From NCBI GenBank assembly GCA_024742705.1, contig JANSXZ010000002.1, positions 232,171 through 296,170 of the forward strand: a stretch of 64,000 nucleotides of DNA, read 5' to 3'. The translations under genes and the position numbers were made by a program. This DNA is from Paracoccaceae bacterium. Its GTDB lineage: Bacteria; Pseudomonadota; Alphaproteobacteria; Rhodobacterales; Rhodobacteraceae. This document shows positions 28,006-37,297 of this stretch, piece by piece. The notes beneath the pieces are model-generated. The model was not told where the DNA came from. It saw only the letters and a program-made list of their open reading frames with translations, and ran no database searches. The first letter of the stretch is position 1; each line of letters starts with the position of its first letter.

Positions 28006-29042
28006 TAGCAGGGCTTCGGGCGGCATTGGTTGCGGGGGCCCTTGTGACGGGGGCCACCGCCTGTGCCGAGCCGAGCTATGAGGTGCTGCGGTTCGACGAA
28101 CTTGACGGTTGGGGCGCCGACGATCACCGCGCTGCGCTTGCCGTGTTCCTCAACACCTGCATGGACATGGAACCGCCGGATTGGGCCAGCCTGTGCGCGC
28201 TGGCCCAGCATCAGCGCCCGGAAAACGCCCGCGCCTTTTTTGAACTGTTCTTTCGCCCGGTGTTGATCCGGGATGGATCCGGTGCGCTGTTCACCGGATA
28301 CTTCGAACCGGAACTGGACGGGTCGCGCTTTCCCACCGCGCGGTTCCGGCACCCGGTCTACCGGATGCCGCCCGAAGCGCGTGGCGGTACATGGCTGACC
28401 CGGCGCGAGATCCTGACAACCAATGTGATGCGCAACCGCGGACTCGAGATCGCGTGGGTGGACGATCCGGTGGAACTGTTCTTCCTCCAGATCCAGGGAT
28501 CGGGGCGAATCCGGTTGCAGAACGGTACTGCGCTGCGCGTCGGCTATGGCGGATCGAACGGTCACGATTACAGCTCGATCGGTCAGGAAATGGTGCGTCG
28601 CGGGATCTATGCGCCGCATCAGGTCAGTGCGCAGGTCATTCGCAACTGGGTTCGGCGCAATCCCGAGGCGGGGCGCGAGTTGTTGTTCCACAATGATTCC
28701 TATGTGTTTTTCCGCGAGGTCAGCCAGGTGCCGGCGGATCGCGGGCCCCTTGGCGCGATGAACCGGTCGATCACGCGGATGCGCAGCGTCGCGGTTGACC
28801 CGGCCCATGTGCCGCTGGGCGCACCGGTCTGGATCGAAAAGGACGGCGCGACACCGCTGCGGCGGCTGATGATCGCCCAGGACACCGGATCGGCGATCAA
28901 GGGCGCCCAGCGCGCGGATATCTTTTTCGGAACCGGCGACGCGGCGGGAATGGCGGCAGGCCGGCTGCGCGATCCCGGCCGGATGATGGTTTTGATGCCG
29001 ATTCAGCGGGCCTATGCTTTGTTGCCTGCCACCGCGTCATGA
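28002..29042 (+). CDS. mltA: Membrane-bound lytic murein transglycosylase A
   Basis: Cleaves peptidoglycan between MurNAc and GlcNAc with formation of 1,6-anhydro-MurNAc. The 346-residue protein has a short N-terminal signal (AALVAGALVTGATAC) with a weak lipobox, the MltA barrel domain (FTGYFEPELDGS, FFLQIQGSGRI) and the C-terminal 3D domain with the catalytic Asp in IAQDTGSAIKGAQRADIFFG. Middle gene of the Tim44-like/mltA/smr operon, all with ATGA overlaps. Confidence 0.94.
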   Translation: MIAGLRAALVAGALVTGATACAEPSYEVLRFDELDGWGADDHRAALAVFLNTCMDMEPPDWASLCALAQHQRPENARAFFELFFRPVLIRDGSGALFTGYFEPELDGSRFPTARFRHPVYRMPPEARGGTWLTRREILTTNVMRNRGLEIAWVDDPVELFFLQIQGSGRIRLQNGTALRVGYGGSNGHDYSSIGQEMVRRGIYAPHQVSAQVIRNWVRRNPEAGRELLFHNDSYVFFREVSQVPADRGPLGAMNRSITRMRSVAVDPAHVPLGAPVWIEKDGATPLRRLMIAQDTGSAIKGAQRADIFFGTGDAAGMAAGRLRDPGRMMVLMPIQRAYALLPATAS

Positions 29043-29632
29043 CCCGCCGCAAGCTGAGCCCGGAAGAACGCGAACTGTGGCAGCAGATCGCCAACCAGAC
29101 ACGCCGCCTGCACCCCGAAATGCGCCGCCCCGACAAACCGGAGAAATCCGACAGGCCGGTGCCGCCGGTCAAACCGTCGAAGCTCGCGATGACGCGGATT
29201 GACCGGTTTGAAATGGGCGCGAACGGCACACCGCCGCCGCATCGCTTGCAGGCACCGCTGGGCGATCGGCTGGCCGCCGCGCCGGTGCAGATGGATCGCA
29301 AGGCTTTCGGGCGGATGAAACGCGGCAAACTGGTGCCCGAGTCGCGGATCGATCTGCACGGCATGACGCTGGATCGCGCGCACCCTGCGTTGAACCGGTT
29401 CATCCTGGCGGCGCAGGCGTCGGGGAAGCGGCTGGTGCTTGTGATCACGGGCAAGGGCCGCGACCGGCCCCAGGATGGCCCGATTCCCGTGCCGCGCGGT
29501 ATTCTGAAACATCAGGTGCCGATGTGGCTGCGATCTCCGCCTCTGGCACAGGCGGTTCTGCAAATTTCCGAAGCGCATGTCAGCCATGGCGGCGGCGGTG
29601 CCTATTATGTCTACCTGCGCCGCGCTCGCTAG
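29039..29632 (+). CDS. Smr-domain protein
   Basis: A 197-residue protein with a charged N-terminal half and a C-terminal Smr domain (about residues 100-197): RIDLHGMTLDRA, LVITGKGR and SEAHVSHGGGGAYYVYLRR. Smr domains are found in MutS2 and in stand-alone proteins and are often nucleases or nucleic-acid-binding; the DLHGM and TGKG motifs are intact. The actual role in this stand-alone form is not known. Its TAG stop overlaps the stop of the MFS gene on the other strand (CTAG). Confidence 0.88.
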   Translation: MTRRKLSPEERELWQQIANQTRRLHPEMRRPDKPEKSDRPVPPVKPSKLAMTRIDRFEMGANGTPPPHRLQAPLGDRLAAAPVQMDRKAFGRMKRGKLVPESRIDLHGMTLDRAHPALNRFILAAQASGKRLVLVITGKGRDRPQDGPIPVPRGILKHQVPMWLRSPPLAQAVLQISEAHVSHGGGGAYYVYLRRAR

Positions 29633-30870
29633 GCTGGCAGGGCACTGCGGGCGCGGCGTATGCCCAGGCCCATCAGGGCCGACGCGGCAATGAAATAGGC
29701 GGCAACCCCGAGGTATTGCCGGTCAAGCCCGATGCCGGCATCGATCAGAACGCCGGTGATTCCCGGCCCCATCGCCGAACCCAGTACCATGATCGCCGCG
29801 GCCATCGCCTTGATCGATCCGATGTGCGCCGTGCCGTAGAATTCGGCCCAGAAGGCATTGGGCAGCGTGGTATTGAACCCCTGGGCCATTGCCAGAAACA
29901 CCAGCCCCACCATGACCGCCCCCAGTCCGTCTGCGGTGGCGAACGTGGCAAAGGCCAGGACCAGCGGCAATTGATAGAACGGCATGATCCGCGGGGTGCC
30001 CCACCGATCCAGAAGCCACCCCGACATCACCATCACCCCGGTTGCCACCGCCGTATACAGCGGGAACATCGCCACCAGATCCACATGATCCCAGCCGTTG
30101 ATCCGGGCATAATGCACCTGCTGGAAGAAGAACGCGGTATTGAACGCGGCCGGCCCCAGAAGCGCGGGCACCATGAACCAGAACAGCGGATGGCGCATCG
30201 CTTCATGGCGGGTCCAGAACCGTCCGTTCATGCCCAGCCCCTGGTTGATCCGCGACATGCTTTGCGGCGTGCGTTCGTGGCGCAGCAGTCGCGCCAGAAC
30301 CGGCGCGCCGGCAATCGCGATCAGCGCGGCGATGCCCCAGAGCACGCGCCAGTCGAGCACCGTCATGAGCGCGACGAAACAGAGCGGCAGAATCGCCTCG
30401 CCCAGTGAAAACCCCAGCGTCGCCAGCGACAGCGCCCGCCCGCGTGTGGCGACGAACCACCGCGCCATGGCCACCATCGCGATATGGCTGGTCATGCCTT
30501 GCCCGCCCAGCCGCAGCGAAAAGATCACCACCGGCAGCAACCAGACAACGGGATTCAACGCCATGAAAAGGCACGCACATGCCAACCCGATCAGAACCGC
30601 CGGCCCCAGGACGCGCACGCGCAACCGATCGGTCAGGCCACCGGCCCAGATCATCGCCACCGCCGATGCCGTGGTGCCCAGCGCATAAATGCCACCCCAG
30701 GCGCTGTGGCTGAGACCGAAGGCGGCGCGGATCTCGCCGGCAAAGACCGAGATGAAGAATGTCTGGCCGAAGCTCGACAGAAACGTCAGCAACGCACCCG
30801 CCGCCAGCCAAGGGGCATTGCCCTGAACGAAGGCGATGAAACCCGTGGGCCCGGCGCGGGGATCTGTCAT
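29629..30870 (-). CDS. MFS transporter, monocarboxylate/oxalate-type
   Basis: A 413-residue inner-membrane transporter with 12 predicted membrane segments. The first half has the loop motif GGLTDRLRVRVLGP in the position of the MFS A motif, and the second half GWLLDRWGTPRIMP. It resembles transporters of the oxalate/formate-monocarboxylate group more than NarK nitrate transporters: I do not see the NarK nitrate signature with the two conserved Gly-rich segments. Although beside nasT, it points the other way with 196 bases between, so a link with nitrate is unproven. Confidence 0.8.
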   Translation of the reverse strand: MTDPRAGPTGFIAFVQGNAPWLAAGALLTFLSSFGQTFFISVFAGEIRAAFGLSHSAWGGIYALGTTASAVAMIWAGGLTDRLRVRVLGPAVLIGLACACLFMALNPVVWLLPVVIFSLRLGGQGMTSHIAMVAMARWFVATRGRALSLATLGFSLGEAILPLCFVALMTVLDWRVLWGIAALIAIAGAPVLARLLRHERTPQSMSRINQGLGMNGRFWTRHEAMRHPLFWFMVPALLGPAAFNTAFFFQQVHYARINGWDHVDLVAMFPLYTAVATGVMVMSGWLLDRWGTPRIMPFYQLPLVLAFATFATADGLGAVMVGLVFLAMAQGFNTTLPNAFWAEFYGTAHIGSIKAMAAAIMVLGSAMGPGITGVLIDAGIGLDRQYLGVAAYFIAASALMGLGIRRARSALPA

Positions 30871-31066
30871 TGTCTGTGCATCTCCGCGGCCAGGCTGAAG
30901 GGCGCGCCCGACGCGGGCCCTTGCGGTGCAGCATACGCCGGGTGGCGCCGGGGTGTTGCACAAATTTTCGGCAGTAGGTGCAACATCTTGCTGCACTTGC
31001 AAAGGTTGCGCTGGCGCTTTCGTTGTGGCCTTGCGTCTATGGCCGCAACCGGAGACCGCCACGAAG
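30871..31066. promoter_or_regulatory. Divergent control region of MFS gene and nasT with TGCAC half-sites
   Basis: This gap contains alternating half-sites: GTTGCAC at 30955, its inverted copy GTGCAAC at 30978, and TGCAC at 30992. GTGCA-N9-TGCAC (30978-30996) resembles, but with wrong spacing, the NtrC operator TGCAC-N7-GTGCA. A regulator binding here would fit nitrogen control of nasTS. No clear sigma-54 promoter is seen. Confidence 0.35.
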
Positions 31067-31651
31067 ATGACCGCAAAGCTGACCATTGTTGTCGTTGAAG
31101 AAGACCGCGACCGCGCCATTGCAATCGTCGACGCGCTGAAGGACAGCGGCGATCACGATGTCTTTGTCATCGGCACGGCGTCGGGGTTGGCGCGGCGGAT
31201 CGCGGCCCATGCGCCCGATGTGGTTCTGATCGACATTGATAACCCCACCCGCGACATGCTCGAGGAACTGACACTGGCCTCTGGCCCGCTTGAACGGCCG
31301 GTGGCCATGTTCGTTTCGGGTGCCGCAGGCGGTCTGGCGCAGGCGGCCATCGAAGCCGGGGTTTCGGCCTATGTTGTCGACGGCCTGACCCCCGAGCGGC
31401 TGCGCCCGGTGATGGATACGGCCATTGCGCGTTTTCGGATGGTACGCCAGATGCGCACCGAACTGGCCGAAACACGGCGTGCGCTGGAAGAACGCAAGGT
31501 GATCGACCGTGCAAAGGGTCTGCTGATGAAGGCCAAGCGCATCGACGAAGATGCCGCCTATGCGCTTTTGCGCAAGACCGCGATGGATCAGGGCCGCCGT
31601 GTCGCCGAAGTGGCCGAAGCGCTGGTGACGGCATCGGGCCTGTTGTCATGA
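31067..31651 (+). CDS. nasT: NasT, ANTAR-domain antiterminator for nitrate assimilation
   Basis: A 194-residue RNA-binding response-regulator-like protein. The N-terminal receiver-type domain (about 1-120) keeps the fold but is of the NasT type that is controlled by NasS rather than by a kinase. The C-terminal ANTAR domain (about 130-190: RRALEERKVIDRAKGLLMKAKRIDEDAAYALLRKTAM pattern) is seen as KVIDRAKGLLM and EDAAYALLRKTAM. In Paracoccus and Azotobacter, NasS holds NasT until nitrate or nitrite binds NasS; free NasT then binds hairpins in the nas leader and prevents termination. Overlaps nasS by four bases; the matching leader is at 32824. Confidence 0.92.
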   Translation: MTAKLTIVVVEEDRDRAIAIVDALKDSGDHDVFVIGTASGLARRIAAHAPDVVLIDIDNPTRDMLEELTLASGPLERPVAMFVSGAAGGLAQAAIEAGVSAYVVDGLTPERLRPVMDTAIARFRMVRQMRTELAETRRALEERKVIDRAKGLLMKAKRIDEDAAYALLRKTAMDQGRRVAEVAEALVTASGLLS

Positions 31652-32823
31652 AGACGGTGACCCTGCCCACCGGGTACATGCCGCTGGTGGATGCCGCGCC
31701 CCTGATCATTGCCCAGGAAATGGGTTTTGCCGAACCTGAGGGCCTCACGCTCGATCTGATCGCCGCGCCGTCGTGGTCATCGGTGCGCGACATGCTGGCC
31801 TTTGGCCGGGTCGATGCGGCGCACCTGCTGTCGCCGGTGCCGGTGGCGATGGCGATGGGCCTTGGCGGTGTGACCACGCCGCTTTCGGCGGTTTCTGTGC
31901 TTTCGGTGAATGGCGACATGATTGGCGTGGGCCGCGCGCTGGAAGAGCGGCTGCGCGGCATCGGCTATGATTTCGATTTTTCCGATGCGCGCCGGGCCGC
32001 GCAGGCGCTGCGGCGGGTTGCCGGGGGGCCGCTGGTTTTTGGCGTGCCGTTTCCGTTCTCGATGCATGTGGAACTGTTGCGTTACTGGTTCGGGGCCACC
32101 GATCTGCGCGATGCCAGCATCGAGATCCGCACCATTCCGCCGCCGCTGATGGCCGGTGCGCTGGCCGATGGCGATGTGGATGCGTTCTGCGTGGGCGAGC
32201 CGTGGGGATCGGTCGCCGTGGATCAGGGGGCCGGTGCGCTGTTGCTGCCGGGCAGCGCGATCTGGGCCTTCGCGCCAGAAAAGGTTCTGGCCGTGCGCAC
32301 CGACTGGGCCGAAACCGAACCGCATCTGCTGGGGCGGCTGATGCGCGCGGTCTGGAAGGCGGGGCGCTGGCTGGCGCAACCCGAAAGCCGCACGACCGCC
32401 GCCGAGATCCTGTCGCGGCCCGCCTACCTGGGCGTATCGCCCGAGCTGATCGACCGGGCGCTGACCGGGCGGTTCACGATTTCGGGGCGTGCCGAACAGC
32501 GCGAGGTGCAGGATTTCGTCTGTTTCCATCACGGCGCGGCGACATTTCCGTGGCGCAGCCAGGCCAAGTGGATCGCGCACCGTCTCAGCCTCGCCAATGG
32601 CCTCTCGTCGGCGGATGCCCAACGCGTGGCGGGCGCGGTGTTCCGCAGCGATCTCTATCGCCGCCACATGGCCGGAACCGACGCGGAATTGCCTGGTGCG
32701 TCGGAAAAGCTGGAAGGGGCGATTCGGCATTCACTGGCGGTGGCATCGCAGAAAGGACGGCTGAGCCTGATGCGCGATGCTTTCTTCGATGGCCAGTTTT
32801 TCGACCCGGACGCCCAGAAGTGA
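31648..32823 (+). CDS. nasS: NasS, cytoplasmic nitrate/nitrite sensor (NrtA-like)
   Basis: A 391-residue homologue of the nitrate-binding protein NrtA. It has no signal peptide, begins directly with the binding-protein fold (LPTGYMPLVDAAPLIIAQEMGF), and shares with NrtA the motif CVGEPW and the LSPVPVAM segment. Known family role: binds nitrate/nitrite in the cytoplasm and frees NasT. Coupled to nasT by an ATGA overlap. The pairing and lack of export signal distinguish it from the transport protein NrtA at 33088. Confidence 0.9.
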   Translation: MKTVTLPTGYMPLVDAAPLIIAQEMGFAEPEGLTLDLIAAPSWSSVRDMLAFGRVDAAHLLSPVPVAMAMGLGGVTTPLSAVSVLSVNGDMIGVGRALEERLRGIGYDFDFSDARRAAQALRRVAGGPLVFGVPFPFSMHVELLRYWFGATDLRDASIEIRTIPPPLMAGALADGDVDAFCVGEPWGSVAVDQGAGALLLPGSAIWAFAPEKVLAVRTDWAETEPHLLGRLMRAVWKAGRWLAQPESRTTAAEILSRPAYLGVSPELIDRALTGRFTISGRAEQREVQDFVCFHHGAATFPWRSQAKWIAHRLSLANGLSSADAQRVAGAVFRSDLYRRHMAGTDAELPGASEKLEGAIRHSLAVASQKGRLSLMRDAFFDGQFFDPDAQK

Positions 32824-33087
32824 CCGTAATTTCATCACCAACCGCCGGATCGGGCGGCAAGGCACCTCAAAATGACGCGGTGCGGCATCTTTTGGTTGTT
32901 CGGTGTGCCCGACCCCGCGCATAGATGCCTAACCGGATCGCAATGGCGTGATCCGACACCGAATTTTCCCAATGTCCGGGATACCCCGAGCGAGGCCGCT
33001 CACTCTCCGTCAGTTTCTGGCGGATGGGTGTGCGGCTTTTTTGCGTTTTTACTGCCTGCCTCGGCGGGCCTTCCGAAAGGAAAAACC
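32824..33087 (+). ncRNA. nas operon leader RNA with ANTAR hairpins and attenuator
   Basis: This 264-base gap between nasS and nrtA can form: P1 (32934-32955), an 8-bp stem with hexaloop AATGGC; P2 (32967-32981), a 4-bp TCCC/GGGA stem with loop AATGTCC; an alternative hairpin GAGCG-AGGC-CGCTC (32988-33001); and an intrinsic terminator (32995-33042). Both loops have A at position 1 and G at position 4, the hallmark of ANTAR targets. The alternative hairpin uses bases of the terminator's 5' strand, so the two exclude each other. NasT bound to P1/P2 would favour read-through into nrtA. I see no open reading frame here. Confidence 0.82.
32995..33042 (+). terminator. Attenuator in nas leader
   Basis: GCCGCTCAC (32995-33003) pairs with GTGTGCGGC (33028-33036) with one mismatch, enclosing an inner 8-bp hairpin (33006-33024), and is followed by six T at 33037-33042. 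This is a strong intrinsic terminator placed between sensor genes and structural genes. Confidence 0.85.
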
Positions 33088-34455
33088 ATGAAGAAACTTC
33101 TCATTGGCCTCGCCGCTTCAACCGCGCTGGTCAGCCCGGCGTTTGCCGAAATGCTGGCTCTGGAAAAGGATGAACTGACCTTCGGCTTTATCAAGCTGAC
33201 AGATATGGCACCGCTGGCGGTGGCCTACGAACAGGGGTATTTCCTGGATGAAGGGCTGTTTGTGACGCTCGAGGCGCAGGCCAACTGGAAGGTGCTTCTG
33301 GATGGCGTGATCGGCGGGCAGCTGGACGGCGCGCATATGCTGGCCGGGCAGCCGCTGGCCGCGACGATCGGGTTTGGCACCGAAGCGCATATCATCACGC
33401 CCTTCTCGATGGACCTGAACGGCAACGGCATCACCGTTTCCAATGAAGTCTGGGAAAAGATGCTGCCGCATATCCCCAAGATGGACGACGGCCGCCCGCA
33501 GCATCCGATCAGCGCCACAGCCCTTGCGCCCGTGGTCGAAGAGTTCCGCAACGAGGGCAAGCCGTTCAACATGGGCATGGTGTTTCCGGTGTCCACCCAC
33601 AACTACGAACTGCGCTATTGGCTGGCCGCCGGCGGGCTACATCCGGGATACTACAGCCCGGAAAACGTATCGGGGCAGATCGGCGCCGATGTGTTCTTGT
33701 CGGTGACGCCGCCGCCGCAGATGCCGGCCACTCTCGAGGCGGGCACGATCTATGGCTATTGCGTGGGCGAGCCATGGAACCAGCAGGCGGTGTTCAAGGG
33801 CATCGGCGTGCCGGTGATCACAGATTACCAGCTGTGGAAGAATAACCCTGAAAAGGTGTTCGGCATCACCGCCGAGTTCGCCGAACAGTACCCCAACACG
33901 ACGCTGGCGGTGACCAAGGCGCTGATCCGCGCGGCGATGTGGCTGGATGAAAACGACAACGCCAACCGCCCGGCTGCCGTCGAAATCCTCAGCCGGCCGG
34001 AATATGTGGGCGCCGATTACGAGGTGATCGCCAATTCGATGACCGGCTTCTTCGAGTTCGAAAAGGGCGACAAGCGGGACATCCCGGATTTCAACGTGTT
34101 CTTCCGCTACAACGCGACCTACCCGTTCTATTCCGACGCGATCTGGTATCTGACGCAGATGCGCCGTTGGGGCCAGATCGCCGAACCCAAGACGGACCAG
34201 TGGTACGACGAGGTCGCGCGCAAGGTCTACAAACCCGATATCTACCTGGCCGCCGCCCGGTTGCTGGTTGATGAAGGCATGGCCGACGCGGCCGATTTCC
34301 CCTGGGACAGCGATGGCTACAAGGCGCCGACCCCGCCCGCCGATATCATCGACGGCATCGGCTATGACGGGCGCGCGCCCAACGCCTATCTCGAAAGCCT
34401 GCCGATCGGCCTGAAGGGCGATCAGACGGTCGAAGGCACCGAAGTCAAGGGCTGA
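33088..34455 (+). CDS. nrtA: Nitrate ABC transporter substrate-binding protein
   Basis: Periplasmic nitrate/nitrite-binding component. The 455-residue protein starts with a Sec signal peptide ([19 protein letters not shown], cleavage after AFA near residue 20). The mature part shows [21 protein letters not shown], the ligand-pocket motif [12 protein letters not shown] and the domain seen in NrtA/CmpA. ATG at 33088 follows GAAAGGA. A GC-rich hairpin (34467-34492) sits right after it before nrtB, typical of binding-protein genes that are expressed more highly than the membrane subunits. Confidence 0.93.
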   Translation: MKKLLIGLAASTALVSPAFAEMLALEKDELTFGFIKLTDMAPLAVAYEQGYFLDEGLFVTLEAQANWKVLLDGVIGGQLDGAHMLAGQPLAATIGFGTEAHIITPFSMDLNGNGITVSNEVWEKMLPHIPKMDDGRPQHPISATALAPVVEEFRNEGKPFNMGMVFPVSTHNYELRYWLAAGGLHPGYYSPENVSGQIGADVFLSVTPPPQMPATLEAGTIYGYCVGEPWNQQAVFKGIGVPVITDYQLWKNNPEKVFGITAEFAEQYPNTTLAVTKALIRAAMWLDENDNANRPAAVEILSRPEYVGADYEVIANSMTGFFEFEKGDKRDIPDFNVFFRYNATYPFYSDAIWYLTQMRRWGQIAEPKTDQWYDEVARKVYKPDIYLAAARLLVDEGMADAADFPWDSDGYKAPTPPADIIDGIGYDGRAPNAYLESLPIGLKGDQTVEGTEVKG

Positions 34456-34466
34456 CCCGGTGACGC

Positions 34467-34492
34467 GCGGGCGCGCCGGCCGGTGCGCCCGC
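34467..34492 (+). promoter_or_regulatory. Intercistronic hairpin nrtA-nrtB
   Basis: GCGGGCGC pairs with GCGCCCGC around a ten-base GC-rich loop, with no T tract after it. In the 68-base gap of an otherwise overlapping operon it probably stabilises nrtA mRNA and lowers downstream expression. Confidence 0.55.
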
Positions 34493-34523
34493 CCATTCTG
34501 CTATTCCACGAGGACCGCCACAG

Positions 34524-35606
34524 ATGACAACCGTCGATCCGAATTTCACCGAATCCGCCGATCGGGACGCGCGCCGCGCGCGTCTGTTCACCCGCATAAA
34601 CGCCGCCGACAAATGGTTTCAGGTTCTGGGCCTTGCCTGGATCACCCCGATGCTGCGGGCGGCCGCGGGCGACAATCCGCGTGGTCAACTGGGCGAGATC
34701 TGGCGGCTTCTGGCCGTGCCGCTGATCGCCATCCTGGCGTTCCTGTTGATGTGGGGCACCCTTGCGCCGCAGGTTCAGACATCGCTGGGGGCGGTGCCCG
34801 GCCCCGCGCAGGTCTGGGCCGAGGCGGTCAACCTGCACGAGGACGCGCAGGCCAAGGCCGAAAAACGCGCCAAGTTCGAACAGATGGTGGAAAAGCGCAA
34901 TCAGCGCCTGATCGAGGCAGGCCGCGCCGACGAGGTTAAGTCGGTCGCCTATACCGGGGCGCTGTCGTACTATCAGCAGATCTGGACCTCCATCAAAACG
35001 GTGTTCTTCGGGTTCCTGGTGGCCACCGTCGTGGCCGTGCCTCTGGGGATCGCCGCCGGCCTGTCGCCCACCGCCAATGCCGCGCTGAACCCGCTCATCC
35101 AGATCTTCAAACCGGTGTCGCCGCTGGCGTGGCTGCCGATCGTGACGATGGTTGTCAGCGCGGTCTACGTCACCCAGGACGGATGGTTCGCGAAATCCTT
35201 CCTGATTTCGGCGATCACGGTGACCCTTTGTTCGCTGTGGCCGACGCTGATCAACACCGCGCTGGGCGTCGCGTCCATCGACAAGGATCTGGTGAATGTG
35301 TCCAAGGTTCTGAAAATGAACACTTATACCAAGATCACAAAGCTGGTTCTGCCGTCTGCCCTGCCGCTGATCTTTACCGGCCTGCGGCTGTCGCTGGGGG
35401 TGGGTTGGATGGTTCTGATCGCCGCTGAAATGCTGGCGCAGAACCCCGGACTGGGCAAGTTCGTCTGGGATGAATTCCAGAATGGATCGTCCAGTTCGCT
35501 GGCCAAGATCATGGTGGCGGTCTTCACCATCGGGATCATCGGCTTCCTTCTCGATCGGGTGATGTACGCGCTGCAGTCGCTGTTCACCTTCACGAACAAC
35601 CGGTGA
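34524..35606 (+). CDS. nrtB: Nitrate ABC transporter permease
   Basis: Inner-membrane permease subunit of the nitrate importer (binding-protein-dependent transport family of NrtB/SsuC). The 360-residue protein has an N-terminal membrane segment near residues 60-80, then an unusual highly charged hydrophilic stretch (about 95-145, rich in Lys/Glu/Arg), then five or so membrane segments carrying the EAA-like loop ([17 protein letters not shown]... [14 protein letters not shown]). The charged insert, roughly 50 residues, is absent from shorter NrtB proteins such as those of cyanobacteria. Overlaps the ATPase gene (GTGA). Confidence 0.92.
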   Translation: MTTVDPNFTESADRDARRARLFTRINAADKWFQVLGLAWITPMLRAAAGDNPRGQLGEIWRLLAVPLIAILAFLLMWGTLAPQVQTSLGAVPGPAQVWAEAVNLHEDAQAKAEKRAKFEQMVEKRNQRLIEAGRADEVKSVAYTGALSYYQQIWTSIKTVFFGFLVATVVAVPLGIAAGLSPTANAALNPLIQIFKPVSPLAWLPIVTMVVSAVYVTQDGWFAKSFLISAITVTLCSLWPTLINTALGVASIDKDLVNVSKVLKMNTYTKITKLVLPSALPLIFTGLRLSLGVGWMVLIAAEMLAQNPGLGKFVWDEFQNGSSSSLAKIMVAVFTIGIIGFLLDRVMYALQSLFTFTNNR

Positions 35607-37297
35607 GCGCCATGGGTATCCTCAATTTCGAAGGCGTCTCGCAGTCCTATGGCCAGGGCACCGATGCAACGCATGTGCTGCGCGACATTAACCTCAGCGT
35701 GGCCGAAGGCGAATTCCTGGTGATCCTCGGGTTTTCGGGCACCGGCAAGACCACGCTGATAAACCTGATGGCCGGTCTCGACCGGCCAACGCAGGGCCGC
35801 GTCACCTATCGCGGCGCGCCGATCACCGGGCCGGGGCCGGAACGCGGCGTGATCTTCCAGAACTATTCGCTGATGCCCTGGCTGACGGTCACCGGCAATG
35901 TGCGGTTGGCGGTGGATACGGTGTTTCCCCGCATGCCGGCCCGCGAAAAGGCCGAAAAGGTGGCGCATTATGTGCGCATGGTCGGCCTCAGCCATGCCGC
36001 GTCGCGCCGTCCGGCCGAATTGTCGGGTGGAATGCGCCAGCGGGTGAACGTGGCGCGGGCGCTGGCGATGAGCCCGGAAATGCTGTTGCTCGACGAACCG
36101 CTTTCGGCGCTCGATGCGCTGACCCGCGCCAACCTGGCGGATGAGATTGAACGCATCTGGGAGGCCGACAAGAAAACCTGCGTCCTGATCACCAACGATG
36201 TGGACGAGGCGATCATTCTGGCCGACCGCATCGTCGCGCTGAATCCCGACGGTACGCTGGGCGCCGAATTCCGCGTGTCGATCCCGCGGCCGCGGGAACG
36301 CACCGCCATGAACACCGACGCCGGGTTCAAGAAACTGCGCGCCGATGTGACCAAGTACCTGATGGATGTGGGCATCGAGGCCCGCGTGGAAGGCACCCGC
36401 AAGCTGCCCGACGTCACGCCGATCCACGGCGTTCCGGCGGCGGTGGCCAAGGCGCAGGAAGGTCTGATCGACTCGCGGTTTCTGGATTTCAGCCAGTTGC
36501 ACAAGGTCTACCCCACACCCAAGGGGCCGTTGACCGTGGTCGAGGATTTCGACCTGAAGATCGACAAGGGCGAGTTCGTTTCCCTGATCGGCCACTCGGG
36601 CTGCGGCAAATCCACCGTCCTGACGATGGCCGCCGGCCTGAACGGCATCTCGAAAGGTGCGATCAAGCTGGACGGGCGGCATGTGGAAGGTGCCGATCCG
36701 GAACGCGCGGTCGTTTTCCAGTCGCCCAACCTGTTTCCATGGCTGACCGCGCGCGAGAATGTCGCGATCGGTGTCGACAAGGTCTATCCCGCCGCCAGCC
36801 GTGCGGAACGGCAGGATGTGGTGGAATACTACCTCGAAAGGGTCGGCCTGGCCGACGCGATGCACAAATCCGCCGCCGATCTGTCGAACGGGATGAAACA
36901 GAGGGTGGGTATCGCCCGTGCCTTTGCGCTTTCGCCAAAGCTTTTGTTGCTGGACGAACCCTTCGGGATGCTCGACAGCCTGACGCGCTGGGAGTTGCAG
37001 GAGGTGCTGATGGAGGTCTGGTCGCGCACCAAGGTCACGGCGATCTGTGTCACCCACGATGTCGATGAGGCGATCCTGCTGGCCGATCGGGTGGTGATGA
37101 TGACAAACGGGCCGCAGGCGACCATCGGCAAGATCACCAAGGTGGATCTGCCGCGTCCGCGTACCCGCAAGGCGCTGCTGGAGCATCCCGATTACTATGC
37201 CTACCGGCAGGAGGTTCTGGATTTCCTCGAGGAATACGAGCATGGCGCCAAGCCGCGCCCGGTTTCGCCGGCCCCAAAGCCGATGGCCGCGGAATGA
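35603..37297 (+). CDS. Nitrate ABC transporter, fused tandem ATPase (NrtC/NrtD type)
   Basis: A 564-residue protein made of two nucleotide-binding domains in one chain. The first has Walker [10 protein letters not shown] (about residue 44) and signature LSGGMRQR; the second has GHSGCGKST (about residue 330) and the altered signature LSNGMKQR, followed by [15 protein letters not shown]. In many bacteria nitrate transporters use two separate ATPase genes (nrtC and nrtD), so this looks like a fusion of both; the first lacks the NrtA-like C-terminal regulatory domain of cyanobacterial NrtC. Start GTG at 35603 overlaps nrtB; ATG at 35612 is possible. Confidence 0.92.
   Translation: MSAMGILNFEGVSQSYGQGTDATHVLRDINLSVAEGEFLVILGFSGTGKTTLINLMAGLDRPTQGRVTYRGAPITGPGPERGVIFQNYSLMPWLTVTGNVRLAVDTVFPRMPAREKAEKVAHYVRMVGLSHAASRRPAELSGGMRQRVNVARALAMSPEMLLLDEPLSALDALTRANLADEIERIWEADKKTCVLITNDVDEAIILADRIVALNPDGTLGAEFRVSIPRPRERTAMNTDAGFKKLRADVTKYLMDVGIEARVEGTRKLPDVTPIHGVPAAVAKAQEGLIDSRFLDFSQLHKVYPTPKGPLTVVEDFDLKIDKGEFVSLIGHSGCGKSTVLTMAAGLNGISKGAIKLDGRHVEGADPERAVVFQSPNLFPWLTARENVAIGVDKVYPAASRAERQDVVEYYLERVGLADAMHKSAADLSNGMKQRVGIARAFALSPKLLLLDEPFGMLDSLTRWELQEVLMEVWSRTKVTAICVTHDVDEAILLADRVVMMTNGPQATIGKITKVDLPRPRTRKALLEHPDYYAYRQEVLDFLEEYEHGAKPRPVSPAPKPMAAE

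Noticed and set aside
29629..30870. NarK-type nitrate transporter assignment for the MFS gene
   Set aside because: It is next to nasT, but transcribed away from it, and I do not see NarK-type nitrate motifs. A general MFS call is safer.
30950..31030. A sigma-54 promoter upstream of nasT
   Set aside because: TGGC and TTGC-like pieces exist, but the spacing between GG and GC is 12 rather than 10, or the -12 GC is missing.
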